DNA of 64,000 nt, taken from positions 4,030,001-4,094,000 of the forward strand of contig NZ_CP034444.1 in NCBI RefSeq assembly GCF_003952385.1. The letters are read 5' to 3'. The notes beneath the pieces were generated by a model. The model saw nothing but the letters and a program-made list of their open reading frames with translations. It was not told the DNA's origin and made no database searches. Positions 1 through 9,680 of the stretch are shown piece by piece; the stretch's first letter is position 1; every line of letters starts with the position of its first letter. The DNA is from Mesorhizobium sp. M1D.F.Ca.ET.043.01.1.1 (lineage in GTDB: Bacteria; Pseudomonadota; Alphaproteobacteria; Rhizobiales; Rhizobiaceae). Both the position numbers and the translations under genes were made by a program.

Positions 1-3000
1 GATGCTGTGCCAGGTATAGGCAAGGCCGGAACGAAAACCGAGATTGCCGTTCTGCGTGCCGGCAAAAAGACCGAGATGGTAATTCTCGCTCGAGCCCGAC
101 GACGCGCGATCGTCCGCCTCCAAGGAGGTATGGCTGTAGCCGCTGATGAGGCCGAGCCGCCAGCTTTCGCCGACAGCCGCGTCACCGCCAGCCAGAAAGC
201 CGCCTGTCGAGTGATCGAGACCGGCGGCATTGCCGTCGCTGTCGAGATGACCCCAGGCGCCGAAGCCACGGCCCCATACGGCGAAATTCTCACTCGTTGC
301 CGGGGCCAGTTCCAGACCACCCAGCCCATAAGTCATCACCGGAACGCTGGAGGCACCGACGCCGTCGAACGCCGCACGGATCCGTTCGCTCGCGGCATCG
401 CGTACAGAATGACTGTCCTCGATGAGGCCGCTATGAATGGAAGCATGAACCTCGCCTGATAGCATATCGAAAGCGTTGCGGGCTTCCGGCGCCGTCAGGA
501 ACAGGATGTTGTCCTGGATCGGATTACCGCTTCCAAGCGCCTGAGCCGCTGCGGCGACCGAGCGTTGATTGAAGGTGCTGGCTACATCGGCAAACGCCGT
601 CGATGTGCGGCTGATATCGAGATAGACATTGTTGGCATCGTAGACGAGCTGGAAATCGACGAAGGGCGTCGCGTCTGTCGCCAGAGCCCCCGTCAGCCCG
701 CCATAGGTGCCGCTTACGCCGCCTGCTGCGGAGAGCAGAGTATATCGGGCATCGACCGATAGCGTTCCCTGCCGCAGCAGCTCGATCTGCGCGCCGCTGT
801 CGATCGCCGCTGCTCCGCCAACATCGATGAGATCGGACGACCTTGCGAGGTCGACCTGATAGATCGATCCGGACTGCTGCGCGAAATCGCCCGTGACAGT
901 CAGTGTGGTGACGATCCTGCTCGGATCGGTCGCACTGCCAGGAGCGACCGTGCCGCCCTCGGAAATGGTGACCGCACCGTAGGTGCCGCCGCCTGCGACG
1001 ACACCGCCGCTGTTTGCGATAGCCGTGCCCCCGATCTGCCCGTCATTCCCGAGAAAGCCGGACGTGGTCGCATCATGGGAAAGCACACCTGTATCGGCAA
1101 GCAGCAATCCCGCGCCGGAACCGACCGTCGTCATGCCGGAAAAATTGTTCTTTCCGCTCAGCGTTTGCACGCCACCGGCAACGAATAGTTTGCCGCCCAT
1201 ATTATTGTTATCAACGTCGAGGTCGTTGATGCTGCCGGCGAACGTGTCGTTCGAATCCGTTAGCACCAGGGTACGCTTGCCCAGTTCGACCGTTCCGCTG
1301 CCACTCAGGCTACGAATACGGGCATCGTTGTAGGCGTCGGAGATTCCCCAATAGTCGCTGCCATTTCCATGTTCGGAGATATCGAACGTGCCGTCTGCAA
1401 CGACTTTCGCTGACCGTTGGATGTTGCCGAGCCCCGCAAGCGAGAGATAGGCATCCTGAGCAATATTCGTCTCGCCGGTGTAGGTGTTGACATTCGTCAT
1501 CCGGACCACCGTCTTTGTATCAAGCGTCAGCGATCCGGAGCCGGAGACGACACCCGCTATGCCGAACCCGCCCTCATTCCCCATGCTCGTCGTGATCCTG
1601 CTCAGACCGGTCCCTTCGGGTGCGGATGAATCGGTAGAGAAGTTGCTGGCAGTGACGAAATGTGACGTATAAGCGGTATACTTCTTCTCCAGATCGAAAA
1701 TGACCGATCTGTTTTTGAAGAAGTCAAGACCGGCAACAAAACTGGTCTGGTCATTGGGTTGTTCCGTCGTGCCGCTGGTGTAGGTGAAGTCGATATTGTC
1801 CAGCCTTACCGGATCGCCATCCGTTCCTGCGATTGTAACGCTCGGGATGTTGCCCGATGCGCTTACGATCTCGCGTTGCTCATTTCTCCGAACATTTTTA
1901 AGTTTGACGCCCGCATCCTGAAATTGCTTCAGCATCGCATCACTGATCTCCAGACTGCCACCGCCCGGTGTGCCGGTGTCGAGCAATACCGCGGTCTTGT
2001 TGGGGTCGGTGATTGGTGGGGCTCCATCCTTAACCGTGTACTGCAGATTGTAGCTGCCTTCGTATTCGGTCGAGGCATTGGCGCCAGAGCCAGGAAAATT
2101 CTGATAAGAATCCTGATCTTTTTCCTCGGGTTCTCCCCATGGCATGGCATTAGTATATTGGGCCCGGAGGCTTGGATTGAGGTTGACAATCGTGCAGGGG
2201 GAACAGCCAGGCGTTTGGTCGCTCTCGGAATCCGGATTCACATTGGCGGAGACCACGTAGCCAGACCTGGTGACACTGCCCATCATGCCCCAGACACTTG
2301 TCTTGCCAAGAAAATCGCCGGCCCCGAATGTACCTGCGAAATCGCCGCCTTCGTCTGCCATCTTGCCAGCGGTCATTTTCGCCCGCTGCTCCTTATCGGC
2401 GTGATAAGGTTCTTGGAGATCCTGACCATACATATCTTTAAGTCCATCCGTCACGGATCCCGGCGTGCACTTAAGATTGTTGTCCTTGCAATACGCATGG
2501 GTATAGACAAAATCGAGAATGCGAGCAGCCCGGTATTTCTTATCGCTTACAGACGGCCCGTCGATTGTTATCTTTTGATCTGGATCGACATATGTAAATT
2601 TATCAATTTCCACGTTCTGAAGCTTATTACCATACGTTCCGTCCCCGTACGTATATACGTAAGGCGTGTCGGCAATCGGGCGGACCCCGGTCACCTCTGA
2701 CCCGATCTGCGTGTTGAGCTGGTCCGAGCCCGTGTCGAATACGTATCGCTGCGCGTTGCCATTGTTGATCTTGGCCCAGATGCCCAGGCGGTCATGGCCT
2801 TCCCCGACATACTCCAGCGGGATCGAAATCGGGTCGTCGGCCAACGCTTCTCCAGTTGGAAATGCTACCAGACCCACCCCGAGAGACACAGCCGGCAGGA
2901 ATACCGTCGTCATCGCGGTGGTTGCCGCCAGAAAGTTCTTTGTCCTGAAACAAGCCTGCATACCTGGTCCTCGAAAAAGTCTCGCAAACTGATTGTTCAT
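1..3000 (-). CDS. Autotransporter with N-terminal pepsin-like aspartic protease domain (3' end outside window)
   Basis: About 1000 residues are visible and the frame runs off the window start. ATG at 3000 is preceded by AGGAGG eight bases away. Residues 1 to about 54 form a long signal peptide ending near GEALA. Residues about 60-450 look like a bilobal pepsin (A1) domain: a first active-site motif FDTGS with D89, a second LLDTGT with D341, and a VIFDLEKK segment near D436 that resembles the end of the pepsin C-terminal lobe. A glycine- and serine-rich beta-helix-like passenger follows, with autotransporter-associated repeats such as NNFSG. From about residue 880 an autotransporter beta-barrel begins (NFAVWGRGFGAWG, LGLISGYSHT). 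The protein should be exported by Sec and displayed on or released from the outer membrane. The promoter carries the 20-bp box shared with the two-component locus at 24.6-28.5 kb. Substrate is unknown. Proteolytic activity is inferred from the two DTG motifs. Confidence 0.85.
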   Translation of the reverse strand, partial: MNNQFARLFRGPGMQACFRTKNFLAATTAMTTVFLPAVSLGVGLVAFPTGEALADDPISIPLEYVGEGHDRLGIWAKINNGNAQRYVFDTGSDQLNTQIGSEVTGVRPIADTPYVYTYGDGTYGNKLQNVEIDKFTYVDPDQKITIDGPSVSDKKYRAARILDFVYTHAYCKDNNLKCTPGSVTDGLKDMYGQDLQEPYHADKEQRAKMTAGKMADEGGDFAGTFGAGDFLGKTSVWGMMGSVTRSGYVVSANVNPDSESDQTPGCSPCTIVNLNPSLRAQYTNAMPWGEPEEKDQDSYQNFPGSGANASTEYEGSYNLQYTVKDGAPPITDPNKTAVLLDTGTPGGGSLEISDAMLKQFQDAGVKLKNVRRNEQREIVSASGNIPSVTIAGTDGDPVRLDNIDFTYTSGTTEQPNDQTSFVAGLDFFKNRSVIFDLEKKYTAYTSHFVTASNFSTDSSAPEGTGLSRITTSMGNEGGFGIAGVVSGSGSLTLDTKTVVRMTNVNTYTGETNIAQDAYLSLAGLGNIQRSAKVVADGTFDISEHGNGSDYWGISDAYNDARIRSLSGSGTVELGKRTLVLTDSNDTFAGSINDLDVDNNNMGGKLFVAGGVQTLSGKNNFSGMTTVGSGAGLLLADTGVLSHDATTSGFLGNDGQIGGTAIANSGGVVAGGGTYGAVTISEGGTVAPGSATDPSRIVTTLTVTGDFAQQSGSIYQVDLARSSDLIDVGGAAAIDSGAQIELLRQGTLSVDARYTLLSAAGGVSGTYGGLTGALATDATPFVDFQLVYDANNVYLDISRTSTAFADVASTFNQRSVAAAAQALGSGNPIQDNILFLTAPEARNAFDMLSGEVHASIHSGLIEDSHSVRDAASERIRAAFDGVGASSVPVMTYGLGGLELAPATSENFAVWGRGFGAWGHLDSDGNAAGLDHSTGGFLAGGDAAVGESWRLGLISGYSHTSLEADDRASSGSSENYHLGLFAGTQNGNLGFRSGLAYTWHSI

Positions 3001-3020
3001 TGGAACGGCCTCCTGAATTG

Positions 3021-3292
3021 TTTAACGAGACCCTTTATGGCGGCCCTGGCTGACAACAGCCTGAAAGCTGCAAGCGGCCTGCGAGAATGGGGCGATCCTG
3101 AATGACGACAGGTGCTGTCAACAATGGATGAGTGCTCGGCCTGAAAGCTGAGCACGCTTTATGCTCAGGCTGCTGACAAGGCCAAAGCAGCGTAAGTGCG
3201 GAGTGAAATCCAAGGTCCACATGGGTCGTCGCGCTTCCCGTGCGCCTGGGAAGGCGCCGGCCCGGCCAAGCTTTCCCAGATCGTCCGGATGG
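3021..3292. repeat. Inverted repeat, copy A (autotransporter promoter segment)
   Basis: About 270 bases that recur in inverted orientation at 23610-23880, with scattered mismatches. The repeat includes the response-regulator box and the -10/leader region of the autotransporter gene. Copy B has no intact gene behind it. Confidence 0.8.
3049..3068 (-). promoter_or_regulatory. Response-regulator box, copy 1 (autotransporter promoter)
   Basis: Read on the minus strand this is GCTTTCAGGCTGTTGTCAGC. It contains TTCAG and GTCAG half-sites 11 bases apart, the head-to-tail spacing typical of OmpR/PhoB-family binding sites. It lies 48 bases before the autotransporter ATG. The same box occurs at 23832, 26673 and 28427. 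Assignment to the neighbouring response regulator is inference. Confidence 0.65.
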
Positions 3293-3612
3293 CGCACAAG
3301 ATACCGGTTCAGGTCGATCGAGATGGAGGCCGAGGCGTATGCCAAGGCGGTCGACTGCCTGACGAAAGATCAGAATGCGTCGCTGGCGCTCTACGATTTC
3401 CGCCGGCAGCGAGCTCAGCTCCTGCCGGGCATCCGTGTTTACTGGCGACGAGACACAAGATGTGCCCAAATTGCCACCAGACCGTCACCTGCGATGAGTT
3501 TCGGCAACTGATTTTGTCCTTTCAATCGTCGCCACTTCCTGGCCGCGGCCAACATGGGCCACTCGAAGGCAGCAGACTGGCGGCTATATGGACGGGCTGT
3601 GAGCCCGCACCG
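3293..3612. mobile_element. Mosaic of transposase and integrase fragments
   Basis: Short pieces joined end to end. 3293-3316 matches the integrase remnant near 15462-15482. 3322-3410 encodes an IS256-type stretch (EMEAEAYAKAVDCLTK) also present in the IS256 remnant at 15646-16101. 3411-3445 matches 18070-18105. 3455-3485 matches the reverse strand near 16450-16475. 3488-3555 matches the IS256 remnant near 15708-15770. 3570-3612 matches the integrase region near 15187-15225. Nothing here can be translated as one protein. Confidence 0.7.
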
Positions 3613-3614
3613 GA

Positions 3615-3737
3615 GACATTGGCGAAATCTACGATCTCTATAGCAACGTCAAGGAGAAGCGCGAGGTGTTGCAGATGTGGTCAAATCACATCGAATGGCT
3701 GATCAAGCAGGCTGCGGATGACGCTCTGGCGGCGTAG
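3615..3737 (+). pseudogene. 3' end of a tyrosine integrase gene (fragment)
   Basis: Forty codons encode DIGEIYDLYSNVKEKR and end in DDALAA followed by a stop. This is nearly identical to the C-terminus of the integrase remnant at 14637-14882. It overlaps the 3' end of the M41-like gene by 35 bases, exactly as in the other copy, so both are part of one duplicated block. Confidence 0.75.
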
Positions 3738-4335
3738 CTGCTGGCATGGGCGGAAGATGCGGCGCAACAATCGTCAGAGCCTCATCGAATTGGAGATCAT
3801 GCTTGACCAGCAAATGCGCGGCCAATGCTTCGATGGCTGACCAGTGATCGAGTACTAGCCGGGCCGTGCGATCTTCGATCCGCCTCCAACGGGGGCGGCG
3901 CGGCATCAGGAACCGCAACTCACCATAGATTCGCTTGGCATCCGCGTAGTCGCTGCTCCCCTCATTCCCATCGGACGCATTCATCGCCATATCGCGCGGG
4001 TCCAGATAGCCTTCGAATGCGGATTCTGCAAAAGGACCTGCCAGACACGCAACTATCTCTTGGATCGCTTCATCGCGTTGGAAATGTCGATCCATATCGT
4101 TCTCGAAAATCGGCTTTAGCTCCGAGGTGAATCCTTGCGCTGAATAGAAAACCGTGCCTTCGACAAAACCACCGCACTCTCCGTCACCGGCGTCGGGGTA
4201 AATACTAACACTTGAGAAAGCAGGGAGTTCACGGTCGTCGTCGAACATCTGACGGTGCAAAACGATGGCGGCCACCGCGTGCCCGGCTTCGTGATGCGCC
4301 ACAGACGGGAGAAGATATTGGGAGGCTACATTCAT
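3703..4335 (-). CDS. Stand-alone M41-like (FtsH peptidase-like) zinc metallopeptidase, copy 1
   Basis: 210 residues. HEAGHAVAA at residues 15-23 gives the HEXXH zinc site, with Glu16 as the presumed catalytic base. EIVACLAGPFAESAFEG resembles the segment after the active site in FtsH peptidase domains, and a later acidic stretch (SDYADAKRI) is where the third zinc ligand of M41 enzymes would lie. There is no AAA ATPase domain, signal peptide or membrane segment, so this is a soluble peptidase-like domain alone. The ATG overlaps the stop of the upstream ORF (ATGA), so the two are translationally coupled. A NifA/sigma54-type promoter lies upstream of the pair. It differs at several positions from copy 2 at 14042-14671. 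Symbiotic expression and peptidase activity are inferences. Confidence 0.75.
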   Translation of the reverse strand: MNVASQYLLPSVAHHEAGHAVAAIVLHRQMFDDDRELPAFSSVSIYPDAGDGECGGFVEGTVFYSAQGFTSELKPIFENDMDRHFQRDEAIQEIVACLAGPFAESAFEGYLDPRDMAMNASDGNEGSSDYADAKRIYGELRFLMPRRPRWRRIEDRTARLVLDHWSAIEALAAHLLVKHDLQFDEALTIVAPHLPPMPAATPPERHPQPA

Positions 4336-4610
4336 GCGGTGCGGCTCTCAGATCTAGTTTCCATCCAAGCCCTGATATCGGATTCAAGCCATGCGACTCG
4401 GCCGGGGGAGATGCGACGCCGCTTAGGGAACAGGCCTGCCTTCAGAGTCGCGCGGTCGCGCTCGAACTGCGTTCCACTGAAGTGCTTCAGGGTCTTTGCC
4501 GACTGGCCGGCGGCCCAGGCAAGTGCCCGCTCGCCTTCCACATCTTCAAGCCAAAGATAGAGATCGTCGTCGGGAGCATCCAGCGTTGGACGGACATCAA
4601 ATGCGTTCAT
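4332..4610 (-). CDS. Chimeric ORF: prolyl-oligopeptidase N-terminus joined to AlpA-type DNA-binding segment
   Basis: 92 residues. Residues about 13-55 (LYLWLEDVEGERALAW, then FERDRATLKA) match the N-terminal region of S9 prolyl oligopeptidases. Residues about 58-85 (LFPKRRRISPGRVAWLESDI) match the second half of AlpA-family phage/ICE regulators and excisionases. The alpha/beta hydrolase part of the first family and the start of the HTH of the second are missing, so this looks like an accidental fusion. It sits between a NifA/sigma54 promoter and the M41-like gene and ends in an ATGA overlap with that gene. It may act as a leader for translation or may be only a relic. In the copy at 13.9 kb this ORF has been deleted. 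Confidence 0.55.
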   Translation of the reverse strand: MNAFDVRPTLDAPDDDLYLWLEDVEGERALAWAAGQSAKTLKHFSGTQFERDRATLKAGLFPKRRRISPGRVAWLESDIRAWMETRSESRTA

Positions 4611-4760
4611 GTCCGGACAGCCTTCAGAAAGAAGGGATAGAGGCTTCCGTTTGATCGGGAACGCTTAGTGTTGGTAGCGGCGCCCACATGTTCGAAAAGC
4701 GTGATCATTGATGAGTTCTTCCAGTCGGTGCGGCATCGCAGTGCTTTTGCGCATAGGACC

Positions 4761-4837
4761 GCAATTGTCGTGCCAACTGGGAAAATCGTTTCGGAACAAC
4801 GTGATCGCTCTGGCAGCGTTGTGTCAGATGTCCGACA
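4761..4837 (-). promoter_or_regulatory. NifA/sigma54-type promoter of the M41-like operon, copy 1
   Basis: On the minus strand, 4775-4761 reads TGGCACGACAATTGC, a full match to the sigma54 -24/-12 consensus (TGGCACG, four bases, TTGC). At 4837-4822 lies TGTCGGACATCTGACA, the NifA upstream activator motif TGT-N10-ACA. The activator is about 80 bases from the expected start of transcription, a usual distance. The first ORF downstream begins at 4610. Confidence 0.8.
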
Positions 4838-4869
4838 TCGTCGAGAATCCGACAACGAGTGCTCCTCCT

Positions 4870-5560
4870 AATCACCGGATCAACCTCCGGCGCCAGTCGG
4901 TGACACCGCATTCCTCTGTCTTTCCAGGAGACGGCGTGGACATCAATGCCGTTCCTCACCGAACCCGCCTCCTAGCCCTTCGCCCATACGTCACGGCCGC
5001 CCCCCGGTTTGGCTTCAACCTGAAGGATTACGGCGTCCTCTTCGCAGAGAAGATCGGGTTGTTCGTGGCGCGCGCAGCGGAGCCCAAGGAGCTTTTCTGG
5101 GTTGCGGATACTGGCATGTCGATATTACGACCGTGTGTCCTTCGACAAGCTTGGTGGCTTCTTCAACCAGAATCTCGCCGCGGAGATCGAATCGTTATCT
5201 GCGCCGCAAAGTGCGGCCGGTGAGCGGCGTGGCCCTGCGTTCCAGTTGGCCACGGTCCTCGCTGGGACGAGCAAGTAAATGGCTTGCGCAGCAACGGTGC
5301 GATCACACCTGGAGCACGGCGTCATCAGGAAAGCGCCATCCTTGTGCGCCCACGACACCCTGGTCGCCATCGGCCGCATCGCGGGGGGGCACTGTGGGCG
5401 ATAACCATTCATTGATCTGGGCGATTGAGGGTTCTGCCGGGGCGCTATTGCTGCTCGGTAGGGCTGCGGGCTGGCGAGTCTACCAAGGCGAGCAACGACA
5501 GGCGAGACGGCAGACATTACGTGACGGAACTTGATATTGCAGTGCAGCAAGCGTAGAGCA
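4870..5560. other. No recognisable gene
   Basis: Several short open frames overlap on both strands, but none has a recognisable protein sequence or a convincing start. A remnant is possible, but I could not assign it. Confidence 0.5.
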
Positions 5561-5585
5561 CCGCGCGCTTATCGGAGTGTCGTCC

Positions 5586-7517
5586 ATGGCCCTTACCAAT
5601 GCTGGTAACGAGGCAGAACCTGTCGAACAATCGAGCCATTCTGAGGTCGAGCAGCACAGCACCAAGGCGCTGATGTCGGGCGCACTAGGTGTCGTTTATG
5701 GCGATATAGGCACCAGCCCGATCTATGCATTTCGCGAGGCGTTGCATGCATCAGCGGGTGGCAACGTCGCCAGCCGTGGCGACATCCTCGGCGTACTCTC
5801 GCTGATCATCTGGTCCCTGACGATCACCGTGACGATCAAATACATCATGTTCGTGCTCCGCGCCGACAATCGAGGCGAGGGCGGAGTGCTGTCGCTTATG
5901 GCGCTGGCGCGCAACAGTTTCCCGACCTGCTCTGCGGTGATCCTCGGCATCGGCATCGGCATCGGCATCGTCGGCGCGGCGCTTTTTTTTGGCGACGCCG
6001 TCATTACGCCGGCAATCTCGGTACTGTCGGCGGTCGAAGGTATGAATGTCGTCACGCCGACGTTCCAGCCCTATGTGGTGCCGCTGACACTGGCCATCCT
6101 GGCGATCGTGTTTGCGGTACAGCGGTTTGGCACCGGCGGCGTAGGATTGGTGTTCGGACCCGTTACCGCGCTGTGGTTCCTGGCCATCGGCCTTTCCGGG
6201 CTCAACCACATCATGGACGACCCGGAAATCCTGCTGGCAATCAGCCCGCATTACATCGTGTCGTTCCTGGTCAACTCGCCTGACGTCGCCTTCGTTACGG
6301 TTGGTGCAGTCTTCCTCGCCGTCACCGGAGCCGAGGCGCTCTACGCCGACCTCGGCCATTTCGGCCGCAAGCCGATCGTGCTCGCCTGGCTGGCGATCGT
6401 GTTCCCTTGTCTGTTGCTCAATTATGTCGGGCAAGGCGCCTTCGTGCTGGCAAATGGCGGCGTTGTCGGTCATCCGTTCTTCGAGATGAACCAGGGCTGG
6501 ACGCTTATTCCGATGGTCGTGCTTGCCACGGCGGCGACCGTGATCGCCTGCCAGGCGGTGATCTCCGGCGCCTTTTCGCTGACCAGGCAAGCGGTACAGC
6601 TCAACATGCTGCCGCGTTTCGTCATCCAGCACACGTCGGAAAAACAGTCGGGCCAGATCTATCTGCCGCGCATCAACCTGATGCTGGCGCTGGTGGTGAT
6701 GCTGCTGGTGGTCGGCTTCGGCGAATCCAGCCGGCTGGCCTCGGCCTACGGTATTTCGGTGACCGGCAATATGCTGGTGACGAACATACTGCTTTTTGTT
6801 GTGATGACGCGCATCTGGAAATGGCCGCTCGGCGTCGCGATAGCCTTAATGGCGGTGTTCGTCTTCATCGATACCGGCTTCTTTGCAGCTAACATCGTCA
6901 AGGTATTCGAAGGCGGCTGGGCCTCGCTTGCCATTGCCGCAGTGATCGTGATGACCATGTGGACTTGGATAAGAGGCAGCAGGTATCTATTTGACAAGAC
7001 GCGCAGGAACCAGATTCCGCTCGATTTCCTTGCGGGCAATCTGTTGAAGAAGAAACCGCAGCTGGTGTCCGGTACGGCCGTGTTCCTGACCAGCGATCCC
7101 GCCAGTGCGCCGACCGCGTTGATGCACAGCCTGAAGCACTACAAGGCGCTGCACGAACAGAACGTCATCCTCTCTGTGGTGACGGCGCAGCAGCCCGTGG
7201 TGCCCGACAGCGAGCGGATCAAGATGGAAACGATCAATGAGCTGTTCATGCGGGTGACACTGACCTTCGGCTACATGGAACAGCCTAACATCCCGCGTGC
7301 GCTGGCGATCTGCCGCAAGCAGGGTTGGAAGTTCGACATCATGACGACGTCCTTCTTCCTGTCGCGTCGCTCGCTCAAGGCGTCACCCAACTCCGGCATG
7401 CCGGTGTGGCAGGACAAGCTGTTCATCGGCTTGGCGCGCACGGCCGCCGACGCGACGGAGTATTTCCAGATCCCGACCGGACGTGTGGTCGAGATCGGAA
7501 CGCAAGTGGCCGTTTAG
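5586..7517 (+). CDS. kup: Kup-family potassium uptake transporter
   Basis: 643 residues, the usual Kup length. The start at ATG 5586 is chosen because GGAG (5574-5577) sits eight bases before it; GTG at 5577 would overlap that site. The N-terminal signature [19 protein letters not shown] is typical of the family. About twelve hydrophobic segments run to residue 460, with [19 protein letters not shown] in the second quarter, followed by a cytoplasmic C-terminal domain of about 180 residues. The protein is predicted to sit in the inner membrane and take up K+ with protons. A run of Gly-Ile repeats ([10 protein letters not shown], encoded by ggcatc hexamers at 5947-5970) lies in a membrane segment. 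It stands alone, between remnants. Confidence 0.95.
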   Translation: MALTNAGNEAEPVEQSSHSEVEQHSTKALMSGALGVVYGDIGTSPIYAFREALHASAGGNVASRGDILGVLSLIIWSLTITVTIKYIMFVLRADNRGEGGVLSLMALARNSFPTCSAVILGIGIGIGIVGAALFFGDAVITPAISVLSAVEGMNVVTPTFQPYVVPLTLAILAIVFAVQRFGTGGVGLVFGPVTALWFLAIGLSGLNHIMDDPEILLAISPHYIVSFLVNSPDVAFVTVGAVFLAVTGAEALYADLGHFGRKPIVLAWLAIVFPCLLLNYVGQGAFVLANGGVVGHPFFEMNQGWTLIPMVVLATAATVIACQAVISGAFSLTRQAVQLNMLPRFVIQHTSEKQSGQIYLPRINLMLALVVMLLVVGFGESSRLASAYGISVTGNMLVTNILLFVVMTRIWKWPLGVAIALMAVFVFIDTGFFAANIVKVFEGGWASLAIAAVIVMTMWTWIRGSRYLFDKTRRNQIPLDFLAGNLLKKKPQLVSGTAVFLTSDPASAPTALMHSLKHYKALHEQNVILSVVTAQQPVVPDSERIKMETINELFMRVTLTFGYMEQPNIPRALAICRKQGWKFDIMTTSFFLSRRSLKASPNSGMPVWQDKLFIGLARTAADATEYFQIPTGRVVEIGTQVAV

Positions 7518-7799
7518 GTATGCCCGGTTAAGCAGAATCAATTGGCATTTCGCGAGCCGGTGAATGCCTGACCGGGCGGAGGCCACGATGCTTGCGCCAA
7601 ACTGGGGTCCGGTTCCAGGCCTGAAGCTTCCGGCCCCGAAAGCCGTCCTTTACGCCTGCGATCATTTCCGTTCCGCATTGTCTTGCCGACCCACCAGTCG
7701 AGATGCGCTGAAACGACCTCGCCGGGCAGCAACTTATCATTTGAACCTAATCGATGTGCCGCAAGTCCGACCTTCATTCTTCAGTTCACAGGCTAGCGT

Positions 7800-8285
7800 T
7801 GCCAAAATCGGCGTGCCGCCTAACCGGCGCCGCACCGTGACCTGTCAGGATGCTATGCAGGCGCGAGGCAGAAGCTGGCTCGAGGCCGCCGGCCTGGTGC
7901 TGGTCCGGCAGCGGCCGGGCTCGGCCAAAGGCTTCATGTTCCTCTGGAGGATGAGACGGGTGCGGCAAACGTCGTCGTCTGGGTCAAGATCTCTCGAGAA
8001 ATTCCGGCGCGTGCTTCTTGCTTCGGCCATGCTCGGCGTCCGCGGACGCATCCGACGGAAGAGGAGGTGGTGCACCTCGTCGCCCACGAGCTGACCGATC
8101 TGTCGGCCGGGCTGGCCAGCGTGGGAAACCGCAAGACGCCGTTTCCGTTGCCGCACGGCCGAGGGACGAGGCTCATCACGGCGGATCGGGCATCGATCCG
8201 CGCGGCATGCCGAAGGGGCGCGACATCGTCGATGCAGTATGACCATATCGACCCTATCAAGTTCAAGACGCGTAACTTCCGGTAG
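7800..8285 (+). pseudogene. dnaE2: Remnant of error-prone DNA polymerase DnaE2 (C-terminal end)
   Basis: Homology is spread over three frames. RRRTVTCQDAMQARG and AGLVLVRQRPGSAKGFMF come first, then LEDETGAANVVVW in a second frame, then VHLVAHELTDLSAGL, GSGIDPRGMPKGRDI and a final IKFKTRNFR before the stop. These match the OB-fold and C-terminus of DnaE2. At least two frameshifts are needed, and the first 900 or so residues of the polymerase are absent. 7564-7800 may be further decayed sequence from the same gene. Confidence 0.75.
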
Positions 8286-8338
8286 CGCTTCCGGAGGCCA
8301 CTTCAGCAGCATGTTGTGCACACTTTTGTCGGACCCTG

Positions 8339-8536
8339 TTAACTGCCGATTGGCAGCAGGTCACCCCGTGCCGGATCCCAAATGTCGTCGCTCTCAAGCG
8401 CAACGACTGCCCGCACCCTTTTTAAGTCAGCGAGCACCTCCACCGCCGGACGCCGCCCCGTTTCCTGAGCCGCGGCGTAACGGGTGTATTTGTGACTGTC
8501 CGGCTCAAACCACTTCAACGATTCCAAAGTAGCCAT
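8339..8536 (-). CDS. Small hypothetical protein
   Basis: 65 residues beginning MATLESLKWFEPDSHKYTRY. The frame stays open upstream for about 17 codons (IPIIRITRSRKGDA) to a stop, but ATG 8536 is the only ATG. The composition is protein-like and codon use is similar to nearby genes. I do not recognise a family. It may be the 3' part of a larger gene. Confidence 0.35.
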   Translation of the reverse strand: MATLESLKWFEPDSHKYTRYAAAQETGRRPAVEVLADLKRVRAVVALESDDIWDPARGDLLPIGS

Positions 8537-8729
8537 GGCATCGCCCTTGCGGCTGCGCGTGATGCGAATGATCGGGATCCCATCCTAAGCGCTCGCGTCG
8601 AATGGAGACACGCTGCCAACGCTTCATCTGCTCTACCCCATCTTTGTTCCAAGGCGGTCGGATCATCTCAATGAGCCCTGCCTCGGGGTGGCCAAAGCAT
8701 GCATATTTATCGTTCGGCCCCGCATCGAA

Positions 8730-9183
8730 TTATCATCTGCGATGTGGGACTCGATCTTGGGTTGGCGACGGCTTCGCTCCGGGAGTAGACGTCGGACCAC
8801 TGATAAGTGCCGGACCTTCTCCACAATTTCTCGGCGGACTCATCGTGAACGCTCGATTGGACGTAAATGCGGTTCGCGGAAACGCAGGTCTGGCCGGCAT
8901 TGCGGAACTTCGCCTGGACCGCACCGTCAACAGCACCGTCAATGTCGGCATCATCGAAGATGATGAAAGGTGCATTGCCGCCGGTTTCAAGGCTGACCTT
9001 CTTGATCTGGTCAGAGCACTGACGCATCAGCAGCCGTCCGACCTCGTTCGAACCGGTAAAGCTGATCTTTGGAATTGGTGCAGAGTTCACGGCCCACGCG
9101 ATCACCTTCGGACGCATAGATCAGGTTGACCACGCCATCGGGAAAGCCGGCCTGATGGCGAGAGCAAACATTGCACCTAGCCA
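8730..9183 (-). pseudogene. Fragment of a second succinate-semialdehyde dehydrogenase gene
   Basis: Nearly identical to the middle of the intact gene at 18196-19653 ([37 protein letters not shown]) but cut at both ends and frameshifted beyond the cysteine region. The active-site segment reads LETGGNAPF instead of LELGGNAPF. It adjoins a fragment of the M16 peptidase gene, so the gabD-M16 pair was duplicated and has decayed. Confidence 0.8.
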
Positions 9184-9289
9184 CGCCACGATAAGATCGA
9201 GCGCGGCTTCGTTGCGTGCGGGTCTGTGGTCAGTGGAGGGCGGAGGAAAAGCGCTCGGCGTGCTCGCCCTCGCGATACCACTGGTTCGC

Positions 9290-9680
9290 GCCGGCAAGCG
9301 CCAGTTTCTGAGGCAAATCGCCGAACAGCTGGTAGAGCCTTACTCTCAGGGCTTGGCATCTATGTCGCCTACGACCGCCACATGCAGCCCGTCGCGTGCG
9401 AAAGCGGCTTTGTGGAAGGCGCTTAGATCGGAGGGCGTTACGCTAGTCAGCCTCCCTTGGGCGGTCTCGAATACGGATGCGTGCGTAGATTCCGCGCCGC
9501 CAGGCCAGCTCGGCGATCGCATGAGGTTCGCGCTCATTGGCAATGATTTCGGAGAGAAGCTGGGCGCGTATGCGGTCGAAAAGTGCTGGTGTAGCCGGAT
9601 GCGGGTCCCGCCGCCGAGAATGTCGGCCAGCAGTCGAGCGCCGCGGCCCCGCACCAGGGACCGCCCATGAATGACTCATG
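9290..9680 (-). pseudogene. Fragment of a second M16 peptidase gene
   Basis: Two blocks of the M16 gene at 20084-22759 are joined here: FARDGLHVAVVGDIDA from the second half and LLADILGGGTR from the first half, with an internal deletion and several frame changes. No product is expected. Confidence 0.75.

Noticed and set aside
5947..5970. ggcatc hexamer repeat in kup as a phase-variable tract
   Set aside because: Units of six bases keep the frame, so changes would only alter the length of a membrane segment.
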